Source of the DNA: Fennellomyces sp. T-0311 | Taxonomy: Eukaryota; Mucoromycota; Mucoromycetes; Mucorales; Lichtheimiaceae | Assembly (NCBI GenBank): GCA_025266875.1 | Contig: JALLLT010000005.1 | Span: 1-64,000, forward strand | DNA length: 64,000 nt | Direction: 5' to 3' | Part shown: positions 1 through 13,066 of the stretch, piece after piece | Layout: each line of letters starts with the position of its first letter | How positions within the stretch are numbered: position 1 is the first letter of the stretch | Translations under genes and position numbers: made by a program | The notes under the pieces: generated by a model | The model's database searches: none | What the model was told of the DNA's origin: nothing | The model's input: only the letters and a program-made list of their open reading frames with translations

Positions 1-67
1 GTTGTGGCAGCGTGGATGGAATACGTATTTTACGGTAACATGAAGGCATTGTAGGGATGATCATTAC

Positions 68-277
68 TTACCTTTGCAATTGATGAATACGTTCAAGGAA
101 ACAGTTCGTTTTGTGAAACCCCAATCGAGACTTGGAAAAAAAGTTTCCACAAATACAGCACTTTGGCACTGTGTCAAGTGGCAAGTAGTTCCTTTTTAAT
201 CCTCTACTGCTATAAATTAATTTTCCCTGCCTTTTCCTTTTACCATTTTTTCTTCTCCTCCATTCCTTAGAATGCAT
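68..277 (-). CDS. Small ORF with C2HC-type zinc-finger-like motif
   Basis: A 69-residue ORF reads a lysine/arginine-rich N-terminus, then a C-x2-C-x11-H-x3-C motif (KCCICGNFF followed by FHKTNC). This spacing resembles the short C2HC zinc fingers found alone or in arrays in eukaryotic proteins. No second finger or other domain is visible, and the frame could continue as a spliced gene beyond the left edge of the window. It may equally be a fragment of a mobile element, since the next 40 kb are transposon-rich. No function is proposed. Confidence 0.3.
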   Translation of the reverse strand: MHSKEWRRRKNGKRKRQGKLIYSSRGLKRNYLPLDTVPKCCICGNFFSKSRLGFHKTNCFLERIHQLQR

Positions 278-2419
278 GAGAACGTTGAAAACACGACAAC
301 TGCCTTGGAATCACTTAAACTTACGCTACAAGCAATGAGTCAGGACATGAGGTCCATTGCACAGAATCAACTGCAGTCGACGGACGCGTTTATGCAGCAA
401 CAATCAACTCAGGCCGAACGCGATGCAACTGACCAACATCAGTGGACCGATCGCACACGATCAAGGAATATTATCCTCAAGCGGACTGCTCAGTAAGGGG
501 GATTGATACCGGTACGCAATTGTCACATCGTTGATCTAGTGAAGGATTCAGACTCAACACGTAGCAAGGAGCAAGTGGGCGGCGCCCTTAGCTCTATTAA
601 GTATCAAGCTAATATCGCGATCAAATCCTTGAGACAAAAGTTGACGACTGGCTTTGACTTGGGTAATTTACCACAAGAAAGCGACCAAACGAGAAGGATT
701 TTGAGGCATTGGTGAGAACTTCGTTCGAGGCTGGTTGGGCTGCAAATCATCTTCTGTTGGAAAGATGGGATAACAAGCATTATTACCGTGAGCGCAAAGC
801 ATGGATCGAATGATATCGCCAACACAGTCAAATGTATCATCCTCATTATTCCAGCAGTCCAACTACTTGAACAACTAGCCGCAGCAGCAGCAGATCCATG
901 CCTCTTTCATGCAAACACAGCTACATCACAATGAGCCCGCTCAGTTTAATAAGTATCAACGTTACTCGATGGCTCCAAAAGCAGCAAGCAGTAACTAATC
1001 GCGACTTTTGCAAGCGCCATTCAGTCCGACATAGCAAAAAATGCCTAACTGGTAACTTTATCATTTTTTCTTTTTGGATGGAACTTTCAAGACTTGGTGT
1101 GTATAATGGCCTGGATCTATTGTTGGCGCCGTTTTGAGTCAGGTGTACAGTAGTCGGTTGTTGTGTAAATTGGTAGTTGAGTACACCAAAATATAGTGAG
1201 CACCAGCAACAATATCGTTTGTTACGGACGTTTGTATAAGGGATCCTAAAGAGGATTGAGGATTGAAAATAGAAAATGGGTAGGAAAGCAAATTGTCTTT
1301 ATTGCTTGATCGATAAACAGTAATCCTAATTGCGGGATACTAAACAACACTGATAACTATAAAGTATTTAGGTTGGGGTGTTGATAAATGTAATCAATTG
1401 ACCAATGTTTATTTAATGAAAAGCGCTTCTTATTTGTATCTTTCGATACAATGGCGCAGCACTAGCTATTCTAGCTGTGATAGGTGCGTACGGTAACCAA
1501 TTGGTGATGGTGTAGTTGCCGCAGCAGTGGGGGTAAAGGTGATTGGTGTTGTTCATGCAGGCTAATTGCTGGCTAGTGGTGGCGCAGCTGCCGCAGTAAT
1601 TGAGATGTAGAGTGCCGCAGCAAAGAAGATTCTGGCTACTGGGCTACTCTATTGGGTAATTGTGGGTGTTTGAGGTACTTGTGGGTTTCGGGTTTTTATA
1701 TTATTTATTGTTTTTGGTTTTTGTACATCTTTTTTAATACTGATAATGATAATATATATGATATGATAATACAAGAGGGAGAGAGAGAGAGAGAAAGGAA
1801 AAAAGGGAAAGTTGGTGGGGCTGCCAACATGTCTATCACTATATGTAGCATGTCTTGTCTTTATGGGCAAGAACCAACCTCAGTAGTGATACTTGATTAC
1901 CGCTATGCTGATATAGGCAATACCTATTTCTCTAGATGTAGCAATAGCCAATCGACGTTGTTGATCGTGGACACTATTGCAAGTGAGTTGCTGAGTGACT
2001 TGGCCTGTGCTGGACCGACATACCCAAACAGCATCACCCTTCTCACTTTAACTGCTAGCACCAATTCTACCAATGCAAACGTTCAGCAGCGCGATACTTC
2101 TCAACGGTAAGGCGAAGGTGAGTACAATTTGTAGTTGTTTTAACTAATTGCATCTTGTAGTATCGAATTGTCTCAAATAAGCCAGTAAGTGTATAGAAAG
2201 CGGTGTCATCCAATGGTATTCTAACAGCTGTGCTTAGAAACCCGATCCAAAACTTCTTCGGCCAGTATACGAGGTAAATATGTTTATGAATATAACCTAT
2301 TACTACTGTGAAAAGTTCTCACGGAAGTTATAGCAGGAATCCCGGTACCCGTTAGGACGAACTGGTAGCAACGTAAGTCTATAGGTTGCTTTGAATACTT
2401 GAGCAGCAATTATAGCTAA
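278..2419. other. No convincing gene
   Basis: Only short open frames occur here (for example 272-496 and 503-715 on the plus strand), without recognisable motifs or splice structure. A GA-rich microsatellite lies near 1779-1800. The longer frame at 1652-2110 runs through this simple sequence and is not credible as a gene. Confidence 0.5.
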
Positions 2420-2424
2420 CGAGC

Positions 2425-2510
2425 ACGTCACCTGTCTCGCTACGCTCGATTGAATGAGCCTCTACGCTACGCTTCGGGTCATTCAACGGTGAGCTGACTC
2501 GGCCATCTTA
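2425..2510 (-). repeat. GC-rich palindromic GAAGCG repeat
   Basis: On the minus strand this reads a GAATGACCCGAAGCGTAGCG core followed by a CATTCAATCGAGCGTAGCGA arm and GACAGGTGACGTGCTC. Near-identical modules occur at about 31970-32035, 32655-32730, 36325-36415 and 36600-36680. It lies downstream of the Helitron-1 helicase in coding orientation, the same relative place as in the Helitron-2 units, so it may belong to the Helitron 3' region. Confidence 0.6.
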
Positions 2511-2529
2511 AATACTATATTACACTTGT

Positions 2530-2570
2530 ACCTTAAACCCTAATACTAAACCCTAACACTAAGCATATGA
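2530..2570 (-). repeat. Degenerate TTTAGGG-like repeat
   Basis: The minus strand contains GTTAGGGTTTAGTATTAGGG, two irregularly spaced copies of a telomere-like unit. Similar TAGGGTTTAGGG strings lie at about 32090, 32760, 36450 and 36710, always beside the GC-rich palindromic repeat. Units are too degenerate and few to be a telomere. Confidence 0.4.
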
Positions 2571-3069
2571 TTCTATATTATATTATTGCTTAGATACAAA
2601 CACTCGCTGAAATAAGTTTTTGAAATTTATTATTCAGGAGTACGATACACCAATTCTTCGCACCATGGATCTTCTGCTAGTTTTTTCCATCCCAGTCTGG
2701 AGGGCGAGTAGCACCTGAACATAGTCACGTTGGATGGAGTACAGACGGCTCAGGTACATATACCCTCCAGACCATGCTATGACAGCTTCACTACCTCTTT
2801 TGCATTGGCAAGCATAAGCGGAAAATAACAGGACGCCTGTAAGAAATGTGGTCATTACCTATTGAGTCACTGATATTTACAGTAAAAAAAAAACTTACAT
2901 AACTATCCATTGTAGCATGGTTATTCCGCGTCTATGTTGAGATCGCATACGTCCAGATTCATTCATTCTCTGATCAGAAAATAAATTAGCTCATTGCTTT
3001 ACATATTTAGGAAACACAAACCTTCCATTTACATTTTGGAATGATGCTAAACGCATTGCTGGAAGCAGT

Positions 3070-6000
3070 ACCCGTTATTGGCGATAATTGACAATGGGAG
3101 GAAGGAGAGATTCATAAGTAAAGAATTTAGATTGACGCTCAGGTATTTGTGGCTCTGAAAAGTTTGGCCATTTTATTGGTTCCTTTGCATTGCTATTAAT
3201 GCTTGATGATGGACAATGTTCGTCGTTCTGTATGTTTCTGGTTGCTGTGTGCTCTGCGGTGATGGGGGCAAGAGACAAATAGAAAGTGACTGAGGTGTAC
3301 GAACTCGTGATAAAGCAACATATAGTTGCCCGTAAGCAAAGGCTGGTTTGAAAAGACACAGCACAGCACGATTCAGCGTTTGCCCTTGCGACTTGTTAAT
3401 TGTCATGGCAAACGCAGGTACAACTGGAAACTGACGACGACATAATGTAAAAGGAAGGTCACCATCTTTCGAATACAGGCTAATCCGTGGAATGTACACA
3501 ATTTCGCCTATGTAAAATGTAAAATTAAAGGGAAGCACTTACCTGAGTTGGGCTAACCTACCAGCAAAATCGCCAATTGCAATTTCTGCTTCCAGGACGT
3601 GTGGCAAAAAGTTATGACAAATTAGCCGTGTGCCATTGCAAAGCCCCTTCTGTGGATTAATATTGCAAAGTAGCATTATGGGCTGATGGCGCTTCAGTGC
3701 GAGCCGATGGGGCAGGTAGTTTGACAGACTGATGGTGTTAAGGTATTCTGGAGGGTGAGTAGCAGAGAACGCATCTGAGTCAACGATAGTATCATTTGAA
3801 AGATACACTTTCTCAACGCCTGGGAAGCGCTCATGAGCTGCAGCATTTAATGCGCGAACATCGTCGTCGTAAGATGCCAAGATTGCACAGCTGGTTATGT
3901 AATCGCAGTTGCGGTATCGTTCATCCAGTTCAGGATATGCCGTAGTGATAACATCGTCGAGGCTGGATGTACAATGGCATGACTCTCCCGGCAGAGTTAT
4001 TTGAACGGCGTCCGAGTTAGGAACAGACGACCCTTGTTCTTGTCCATTACCAACACGAAGTAGATATTCAGCAAACTGCTGCAGTCTGCGTGAGACTTCA
4101 GGATCGGCACTTTGCTGAACACGCATGTTTTCGGTCAAATGAACGATTCGGAAATGGCGAAAAAGTTCCGAATTCGTTAAACATGCATCGAGAACGTCAT
4201 CTGTGGAGCCATGAGTGATAATTGGCAAGGCCTGCCGAAAGCCACCACCAATGACAATGACCTTGCCACCGAAAGGAATCGTTGCATACCGTGGATGTAC
4301 AGCGCCCGTAATGTCTTGTAAAAGACGGCTAACTGTTTCAAAAGCAAAACGATGGGTCATTGGTGCCTCATCCCAAATAATGAGACGTGCTTCACAAAGG
4401 ATCCGCGCTTGAGGGCTTTGCATTCAGATGGTGCAGACAGTATCCTGGCGTAAATCCAAAGGTATACCGAAACGACTGTGTGCAGTAACTCCTCCCCTTA
4501 ACAATGTGGCCGCAATACCTGAAGAAGCAACAGGAAGTGCAATGCCACCTTCTGATCACACACGTGCCAAGAGCGCATTATATATGAACGTCTTTCCTGT
4601 TCCACCAAATCCATCAAGAAAGAACACATGGCCTTGGTCTGGTATTGCGTCAGCATCAATGGCATTAACTATTTGCTGGTAAGCTTCTCGTTACCCATTA
4701 TTGAAGTCGAGTTCTGCATTTGCCACGTGGCCCCGGAGTTGCACCCGATTATATCGCGTTTCTTGCTCCAGAAGCTGTCCGTAAGCATGTTGTGGTGCAT
4801 TCAGTTGCAGAGTTGGCTGGGGCATATCAGGAAATTCAGCCAGTGAACGTCTGTACTGAGGAAGCAATGCCGCCAGCAATTGCAGCGCGCACTCTCTTGC
4901 AACAGCCACATCATCATCTATCAACTGGATCGGTTTCCGTTCACCTTGTTGCAGAAGCTGCCGCTCACGGGCATGAAGGGAATCAGTAGCAAAATGGTCA
5001 ACATACAGATTCCACACCTGGCCAGGGGAACAAGCCGAACAGAAGCAAAGAATCACTGCAAACAGCTCACGAAGGCTTGCAGCTGAGGGATTCGTATCCA
5101 CTGCTTCCGCCAAACAATTGTCCCACTCTTGGTCGTCTTGGAGCAGACCGCGGGCAAGAGTAGCAAGTCGGAAGGTTGGATGCACAGTACCTTGGTATGT
5201 TCTGAGATCCTCAAAGCTAGTTGCGCCAGGGATGTGTAGCAGCAGCACATGTAAACTGTATTTCTCGATGTCATTGGGCTGAACAAAGTACATCCGAGAA
5301 ATAGGTGGTGTGCCACGGTTGTGCCCTCGCTGACGACGCACCCATCCCATTTGTCGATTATACCGATATGCCGAGATGATGTCAGCATAAAGATATTGAC
5401 GTGCATCTAGGTCGCGACGATTGAGAGCAAACCATTGCGTGAGGGTAGTACGTCGGTTGTTAGCAGAGCGCATAAGAGCAGCAGCGTCAGAATTGTCAGC
5501 GAAGTACACCGGTTCTTCAGATGGTAAGTGTACATCAAGTCGAACCACGGAAGAAAAATGTGATTGCAGGTCATACTTGAAAATTCGCCAGCAACTTTCG
5601 GCAGCTGATATGTAACGAACATTGAGGAATGTGCATATCTCGTCATTATCTTCGTCCTCAACATCGTTTGCCAGCACAGCATCTTGCGGTCGTCTGCCAC
5701 TAATGGTAACCTCAACACGATCAGATTCTTTATACACATACTTGTACAGGTACTTCACTGCTCTGGAACTGGCACAGATCTCGACATTGATGTGAGCATT
5801 ATACTTAGTGGCCAGGTAGAGGTTATGAGGAACCACCTAAGTATCATTAATGCTGTACTCCCTGCCCTGGACAATTTTTGGAAATTCACGTAGATTGCGA
5901 CGTCAGTAAGTGAGATTTCCATTCTTATCGAAGTGCGTTTCAGCGGAGGCTGGCTTTGGGAACCTTTTGCTGCAAGAGTGATTCACGATGCACTGACGAT

Positions 6001-8103
6001 AACGATGAGTGTTCGGATCGCTACAGGGAGTATGAATCATATGTCTGGTAACCGTGTCATATGCCTGTGGATGTGTATCTCGATCAGGGACTTCCACAGA
6101 GATGATGTTATCAGCATCTTCAGGCGTTTGAATCTTTGAAGCTTCATCCAAAATCAAGACAATGTGTGCATGGGGAAGGCCTCGCTTTTGAAATTCGATG
6201 ACTTGCACCCAAGCAACAACACGTCCGAGAACATTATTGTTCTTTAAGTCGGCCATGATTGTCTTGATTTTCTGAGAAAAGACGTGAGCAATTAGGTCCG
6301 AGTGATCAGATGGAGCTTGACCGTTTGGTGCTAATGCTTCTCTTATCTCGGGCCATTCGGAATTGCATGTAACGGTGATGAATAGGTCTGGTTTATCGTA
6401 ATGTCTAACAATCGCCATTGCATCCTGATACAGTTGCTGCATGTACCTAAGGTGAATTTACAAAGAAGTATCAGACAAAAGAAATTTACAGTATTGCAAA
6501 TTTTAGCATTATACACACCGAGGACTTCTGGTGTAGGATGAAGGAAGGATGACACGGCGACCAAGATTTCTTGCAAGTTCCTGGTTGTCATTGCCAGTAT
6601 CCTGTCGAAGTGCATCAGCCATTCCGCTATACAAATCGACACGTAGTTGACGTTGGTTTGAGCGATAGTAGTACATATGGCGATGTTCAATCTTGGCGTA
6701 CACGTCAACAATGTACTGATGCCAGAGACGTCCGTAAAGATGCAGCAGGGACATGCCTCTCTCGTGGATACAATATCCGTAGTACTCTCGAACGGAAACA
6801 GTGTTTTGGCGGCCATGGCAGGGCTCATCGGTGTTGTTACGATCCTGTTGATGCCCATTCTGATAATGGATACCTTCCATCCAGCCTGTCTCACCGCGAG
6901 GAAACATAAGAACATAATGAAGCGGATCATACAGGCTGTTGATGTCATTGATGTGTGTTATCTCTCCAGTTCTGGGAAACAGTACAACATCACGGGTGCC
7001 TGGACCATCACCACGATCGTCGACGATCAATACGGCGATCTCATCGGCAGTAGGTGCAGCGTATTGGTGACCACGATGCAAATCACCAGAAATCTGGATC
7101 GTCAAATTCACACTGGGTTCCTCACGAAAGCGTTCTGCAGCTGTTCAGAATGTTTGGACATGAGGATTCACGTTATCCATCATGTCTTGCAACAGAAGAA
7201 TGGTCGGACGGTCTAAATCTTAAAGAGAAGTCAGGAAACTCAATTCTGAATTCTCGTTCCAAGTTTGAACACAACTAACTTCCAAAAATATCAGCGTGTC
7301 TATTAACTTGCTGCTCAGCAGTGTCATAGATGTAGATTTGGGCGAAACTAGGAAGGGCATTTCCTTCAGGCACCAATGGACCAATTTGGTGGTATACGCT
7401 GCCTTAGATGTGAAATGCATATGCGCCACCGCAAGCATTGGTATAATTATGATCAACTGTAGCACCCAAAGACGCAAATGCAAACATGGTGTTGTACTTG
7501 CGAATGTTGTCAAAAAATTGATTCCTCATCGGGCCAGAATCATTCAGCAAGTTAAGTAGCGGTTGAGGTGGGACAGGGATGGGAGGAAGGTCAACAATAC
7601 CATAGCTGCAGCAGACTTGGTAGGCTCACCCTGTTTCTTCACTTATGCGGCTACTTTCCCAGGGCCAAACACGTGCACCACACACATCACACTGTGCATC
7701 CATTGCTGGCAACACATGTCGTTGGTAGTTAGCCGATTCCTCATCATCCACAACATTGGCGCCAGTGACGCCGGCGACAGCAAGCTGGCTATGATAAGCC
7801 GCAAGTGGTCGAGGCACCCTGCGAGGACGACGACCACGTTGAGCGTGATTATGAGGACCCAGAGGGCGAATACGTGGCCTTCCAGCACAGGTTTCCCGAG
7901 AAATGCCTACATCGATGAGTCTAACTAAATTGTTTTGATTTTGATTCTTTTTTCCTCATTAGCATTGAAATATTTGAACGATGAGTAGATCTTACAATAT
8001 TGATTTCAACATTCTGCTCCAAGTTCCCGGTGGCAGCGTTCTCTAGAAAGTTTTCACTCATGATAGAGGCAGTGTAAAGGATTCTTTGAAAGGCTTTCAA
8101 CAC
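3070..8103 (-). mobile_element. Helitron-1 (decayed autonomous Helitron)
   Basis: This is a rolling-circle transposon on the minus strand, recognised from a Rep (HUH nuclease) domain followed by a PIF1-type helicase in one spliced frame. Limits are those of recognisable coding sequence; the true ends (5'-TC, 3'-CTRR hairpin) were not located. The 3' end may extend to about 2.4 kb, where a palindromic repeat shared with the Helitron-2 units lies. The element cannot be autonomous because of eight in-frame stops. Confidence 0.85.
3173..7949 (-). pseudogene. Helitron-1 Rep/helicase, eight premature stops
   Basis: Reconstructed exons on the minus strand are about 7949-7280, 7218-6519, 6446-3562 and 3507-3173, with introns of 61, 72 and 54 nt (for example GTAGGT...CATAG at 3561-3508). 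Visible in order: a cysteine motif (CDVCGA), the N-terminal YDPLHYVLMFP block, the HUH nuclease motif GLPHAH near 6165, the tyrosine motif KYLYKYVYK near 5740, Walker A GGTGK near 4600, the DEAPM Walker B box, and C-terminal [10 protein letters not shown] and GQLYVALSR. Helicase motif GGDFRQ reads GGGFRQ. In-frame stops lie at 7626 (TGA), 7404 (TAA), 7145 (TGA), 5903 (TGA), 5837 (TAG), 4691 (TAA), 4556 (TGA) and 4424 (TGA). No frameshift is needed. The stop at 5837 replaces the tryptophan of the conserved WVVPHN block. The start codon is uncertain, possibly in an upstream exon near 8000-8100. Confidence 0.85.
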
Positions 8104-9738
8104 AGAGAGCCAGGGTATAAAAAATATAATGGTGCCTGTATTCCAAATAAGAAAGGAGATTTATGATGAATTTCGGGAGTTGTCAATTATATTATAGATG
8201 CCTTTCCTATATGTGCTGTCATATCAAAGTAATGTTAGCTCCAGTCATTCTGATGTTCGACCATCCAATTCTGGTAGTGGCAAGTCTCAAGTGACGCCTG
8301 GTAACGGCGGATCCTAGGTGATTAAATTTATTGGCTATTGGCTATGTGAACAACTTGGTGCTAATACTGCATGTCGAATCAAATTAGCATTGACGCGTTG
8401 ATATCGTTGGCAGCTACGCCGTCAAAGAGATGAGATATTCTGAAGGTACATTGCTGCTGAACTAATATATCTCATTTTCAGAACTGCTCAAAAGAAAAAA
8501 AAGTAGCACCACTTACTGGACCTGGAACACACAGCAAGGGACAAGGGTAAATCATATGAAAAACACAGGTTGTGGGTGCCTGATTGGCAGGTTCTTAACA
8601 GTGAAATTGACCAGAACCATAGCAACACGGATGGCAAAGGTGACGATGACAGGTATGACTGTAATATTTGATCAATATGTTTACAATGTCTAACTGCTCA
8701 ATTAACTAGTCTTATCTCACCATCCCCAAAAAGCAACGACGCAGACGAAAACCGATGGCCACTGAAAAATAAAACGTGTGGTATACATGTACCAATACTG
8801 AAGCAATAAAGGAAAATATGGCGCAATTGCGCTGGTACACACCTTATACGTCTCCCATTAATGCACAAAAACAATGAAAAGTAAACTTTATTAACGGCTT
8901 GTTTTATGTTAAGAAACGTGAAAAAGATATGGCAAAACGTGAATTTTCTTGACAGCTTTCGTGAAAATACTTGGCACTATAAACTTGAATTTTCGTGAAA
9001 CATTCGTTTTCACAAATATTCACCTGCAGAATATTCACGAAAATCCAGCAAGACTTAAGTTTTATCAAATCCCCAAGTCCCTCTGCGTCCCACCTTAGTC
9101 CCAAAAATTTTAAACTTCCAAGGGACTTCCACATTTTTTAAGCCAATTATTTTGGCGAAACAACAAAATAACTGACTTATTTTTGGTCAAAGTCCCTCCC
9201 TAGTCCTGAGCTTTTCGTAAAGCACTTCTCAACGTGTTTATTCTTTTAACGTTGCCATGAGAGCGTGAATTTGCAATTCACTTCATCAAGATCTCCATGT
9301 GAATGGGAATCAGCGACATTCCCTTAGTTCTGTATAGAAAGAAACAAGTCACTTTTTGCATCTTAAGCTGTATTATGCGCGTATGTTACACTTGACAGCA
9401 TATTTTTTCAGGTTACATATTTAAGATGCAACAATCGAAGTAACAACACTAAAGAGGTGCATGGATTCCATATCATGACGGATTGTAGGGATAGATAAGC
9501 ATTCAAGTATGTTTGCTAAAGAATGAAACAGTTAATGTCATACATTACTACAGTGTTTATTCTACTGTTTAAAACAGTTATATACAAACAACATCGAAGG
9601 GTAAACGTTGCTTTATCTGGTAGCTATGTATATTTAAGTACTGACAGGGATGATATGGACGAAAGGAAGAAGATATAGAATATACGTGTTTAAGAAGTAA
9701 ATGAACAAGAAACAAAGAGGGAATGGGAGAGGCATGTA
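8104..9738. other. Non-coding stretch, no gene seen
   Basis: No ORF with recognisable content occurs. Short imperfect inverted copies of a TTCGTGAA-type string recur at about 8920-9060. The block may include the 5' end of Helitron-1 and flanking sequence of the Crypton. Confidence 0.45.
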
Positions 9739-10380
9739 CTATCTAAAAAATTTGGCAAAGGTTGCTTTGCTATAAGCTATGCTGTTAGGAGATCTATTTT
9801 TCTGCGAAAGTCTTCTCGCCTCAAGTATCACCAGAGCGGCTTGATCATTGATACCATTCTGTTTGGCAAAATCCTGGATACCAGCTATAAGGTTTCCTCT
9901 GCGTTGAACCCATTTCGTCTCCCCTTTGTCAAGAAGACCATACTTGTCCAACCGCCACTTGTAACCCCAATCACGTTCCAAATTGCCAAACGCAACAAAT
10001 TGAGGATGGATACCAACAAACCATTCCTTCCAGAGCATATCGAAGGTTATGGTATTCCTTGACATTCGAAGACCAACTGGTGGCCCTCTTGGTTCTGAGG
10101 CTCATGTGGATGTGTTTGACAGAGCAGGTTCAGAAGAAGGCATGGATATTGTGGATACTGCAGCAGTTCGTGGAACCGGAGGAAGATATGGCAGCGAAAC
10201 AATCGCCGAAGTCAGTAGTGGTGCTTCTGCTACCTGCTGTTGCTGTTGCTGCTGTTGTAGCTGGAGGTTTTGGCCTTGGCCTAAGTTGAGTGACACTGTC
10301 AATGGAATATGACCAGATGCAACGTTTGACCAGTGTCGTATCGGCCCGGATAATATGGGTGAAGTCGCAGGAGCCAATAA
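9739..10380 (-). pseudogene. Crypton C-terminal part: polyQ and GCR1_C-like domain
   Basis: One minus-strand frame encodes a glutamine tract (about 10235-10255) and then a domain beginning MSRNTITFDMLWKEW and ending with a tryptophan/arginine-rich segment. This matches the GCR1_C DNA-binding fold found in yeast Gcr1 and at the C-terminus of fungal Crypton tyrosine recombinases. A TGA at 10102-10104 interrupts the otherwise open frame. Because the recombinase part of a Crypton lies on the same strand at 18.6-20.5 kb, this is probably its missing C-terminus, separated by insertion of the exonuclease-transposase element; that link is inferred. Confidence 0.6.
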
Positions 10381-12935
10381 AAAATCGTTTTTAACTGACC
10401 AATGAGAATTGCGTTATCAACGACAGTTGGCTGAGACGGGAGAAAAACAAGCTCAGCTGCTGAGGCCTGGTAACAAAATTGCTTCTGCATAAGACGCGTC
10501 TACATCTAGTGTGTTCAATCTCAACAATGGGAAAACTAGTTCAGAAAAAGAAATCTAGACTCGGCCGCCCAACTGGGCAAATGAATAAAAAAGGTCATGG
10601 CGCCGGCAGACCGAAAAAGCATGTTAGGGGCCAAACAACTTTGTCGTTTGGACCTAAACCTTCGATCGCAGATGTCACCAATGGCGACGATCAGTCAGTC
10701 GCCAGCAGCAGCGACTCAGAAAACATTGAGGTGACAACAAAAACAGGAAATAATATCGAAAACGAAGATAATGAGGCCGACGACACTGTATCACTGGGCA
10801 ACTTGCTTTATAAGGACAATCGTTGGGCAGTAGAACAAGACACAGATCAAGTTCTGGAGAATTTCGAAGAGATGGACGAGTGGGAAGACGAACCTGATGA
10901 GAATTTGGATAGCGTCGAAGATTCTACTGAATCACATCCTACGGCTAGTATAATCGACAAGTATATAGGTGAATTGCGCACACGCATAATAGCCGATAAA
11001 TGCGTTGCCAAATACAAAGAAGGCACATTTTGGGCGCGTCACAAGGACCCATATTTCGCTTTGATCCACAATCTCGATCCATTACACGCATATCTTCCGC
11101 GCGTGTTTCTGTGGTTTCCTCATCATTTGCTAAACGATCTTGGCAAAGAATTGAAGTGTCCCAATTGTAAAGCCAGATTGAACTCAAAGGGTCCCACAGA
11201 AACGGTGCGTAGGGTTGTCGATCTCGACAGGTAATTAGCAGAAGAATTTTTACACATATAACTGGTACTAATATGTGGTTAAAGCTGCTTTTATATTTTG
11301 GGATGCCGTTACGAATGTACCACTAAAGGTTGCACATCTTCAAGTTATGTTAGTAACGACAAGCAAATCATCCACTCGTTACCAAGGTTCTTGCAGTCGC
11401 AGTACCCGGGATATATGACGCATCGTGCCGGCTTATCTAAAGCCGTTGGCGACCTCTTGCGACCCTGTATACAAAATTCTGTCGGACCGAAGCGCTTTCA
11501 AAGAATCATCCAGCAACTGCATTTGCTACGCCATTCTCGACTCGAGCTGCAGTATCTTCAGACTGCTTTTTTCCAAAAATCAAATCCTTTGGTTGACCAG
11601 ACGTCAGATTCTACACTACAATCGTTTTCACCTTTCGAGGATCAAATGGGCTATGCAGGATATGTGCCATCGCCACAATATTTTCGCTCTTTCTACACCA
11701 GTTACATGAACGAAATACGCCACTTGATCGACAAACAGATGCAAATTCTGGGCGGCAAGTATCTTAAAGGCGACCACTCCTTCAAAATCATCAAACGTAT
11801 CAGTAGAATCAATGGCACACCGTCATTTACAGCACTTTATACCGTCGTGAACGAGTATGAAGAAGTGCGTATCCAGTTCCTCGTGCCGACTAAGTCTTTG
11901 TCTTACCTGAAACATGCCTTCGAAGCTATGCGCGATGCGTTTACCTTATATGGTCATGAACAGCCATCCATTTTTTCACTGACAATGTCAAAGGAGACAA
12001 AGCATTTCTGGAGAGCATTTTCGTTTCGCTCAAAATCGATGTCGTTCCAGTCCAACGTCCAGAACCAGCAGATGAAGTAGAGAATGAGCTACCTCGTCTT
12101 GAAATACCGTCGAATGTGCAAATTCAGTGCCTCACTCAAAGTGAAGAAATCCAAGCTGCGGCATTGGATATTATGCACCGGACAAAAGTTGACACCGACG
12201 GCCAACCCACCCAGCAGCATTTCGTATGTGTTGGATTTGATTGCGAATGGCCGCTCCCTGAGGCAGGACGATCACGCCAAAAAATCGCTACGATACAAAT
12301 CGCATGTGATGACATTGTCTACGTATTCTGCGTTAGTCGTCTTAGAGAGCTACCTTCAGCCCTGAAAGATGTACTTTCATGCCGGTTTATAATCAAAATA
12401 GGCAAGAAAGTGGATACGGATCTTAAGTACATCAGCCAAGATTTCAACGTGGCGTGCAACAGTGGCTGTAACATTGCTACTTATTGCAAGAGACAACACA
12501 TTATCAATGACGCTAGAATGGGATTAGCTGACACATGTACCGTGGTTCTTGGTCATTATCTTCCAAAGGGCGATGTGCGAACAAGTGACTGGAGTGTCGC
12601 AACCTTGTCACAAGAGCAGGTTAACTATGCCGCTCTCGATGCATGGGCAGGGCTTCAAATCTACGAAGCATCCAAGGAATATGAATTTGTTGGTTTACCT
12701 GTTTTGCAATCATCAAAAGAAGGTAGACATTGTCTGAGAAAGGCAACGTCGAAATCATTCTTTTAACGACAAAAAATAGGCACACATGTGTCATACCATG
12801 TAGGATCAGTAACGCAAATTGCTGCTTACGGAGAGATTGCCATGCAACAGGATAAATGCAACGGATCAAAAGTGGGAAAGCACGAAACCATTGTCAAAGT
12901 CAAACAAGTTGTTATTCCGGGTACCGTAGATGCTA

Positions 12936-12945
12936 GAGGAAAACC
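12936..12945 (+). repeat. Left target-site duplication of nested MULE
   Basis: The 10-bp string GAGGAAAACC directly precedes the MULE and is repeated directly after it. Length fits MULE duplications (8-11 bp). Confidence 0.85.
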
Positions 12946-12984
12946 GAGTCTGTTATTTAACACCAAAAATTACGTCAGAACCCA
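12946..12984 (+). repeat. Left terminal inverted repeat of nested MULE
   Basis: Starts GAGTCTGTTATTTAACACC; the inner 26 bases are identical to the reverse complement of the right end, while the outermost bases match only partly. Confidence 0.8.
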
Positions 12985-13066
12985 CTTCGCGTCACAGAGG
13001 GAAAATTTTTTGGAAGTCCCATTGCCTGCATCTAGGCCTCTACGCGTTTATCGTGTTTTTACCCCC

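Noticed and set aside
1652..2110. 152-residue ORF
   Set aside because: It spans GA-rich simple sequence, has a hydrophobic low-complexity start and no domain.
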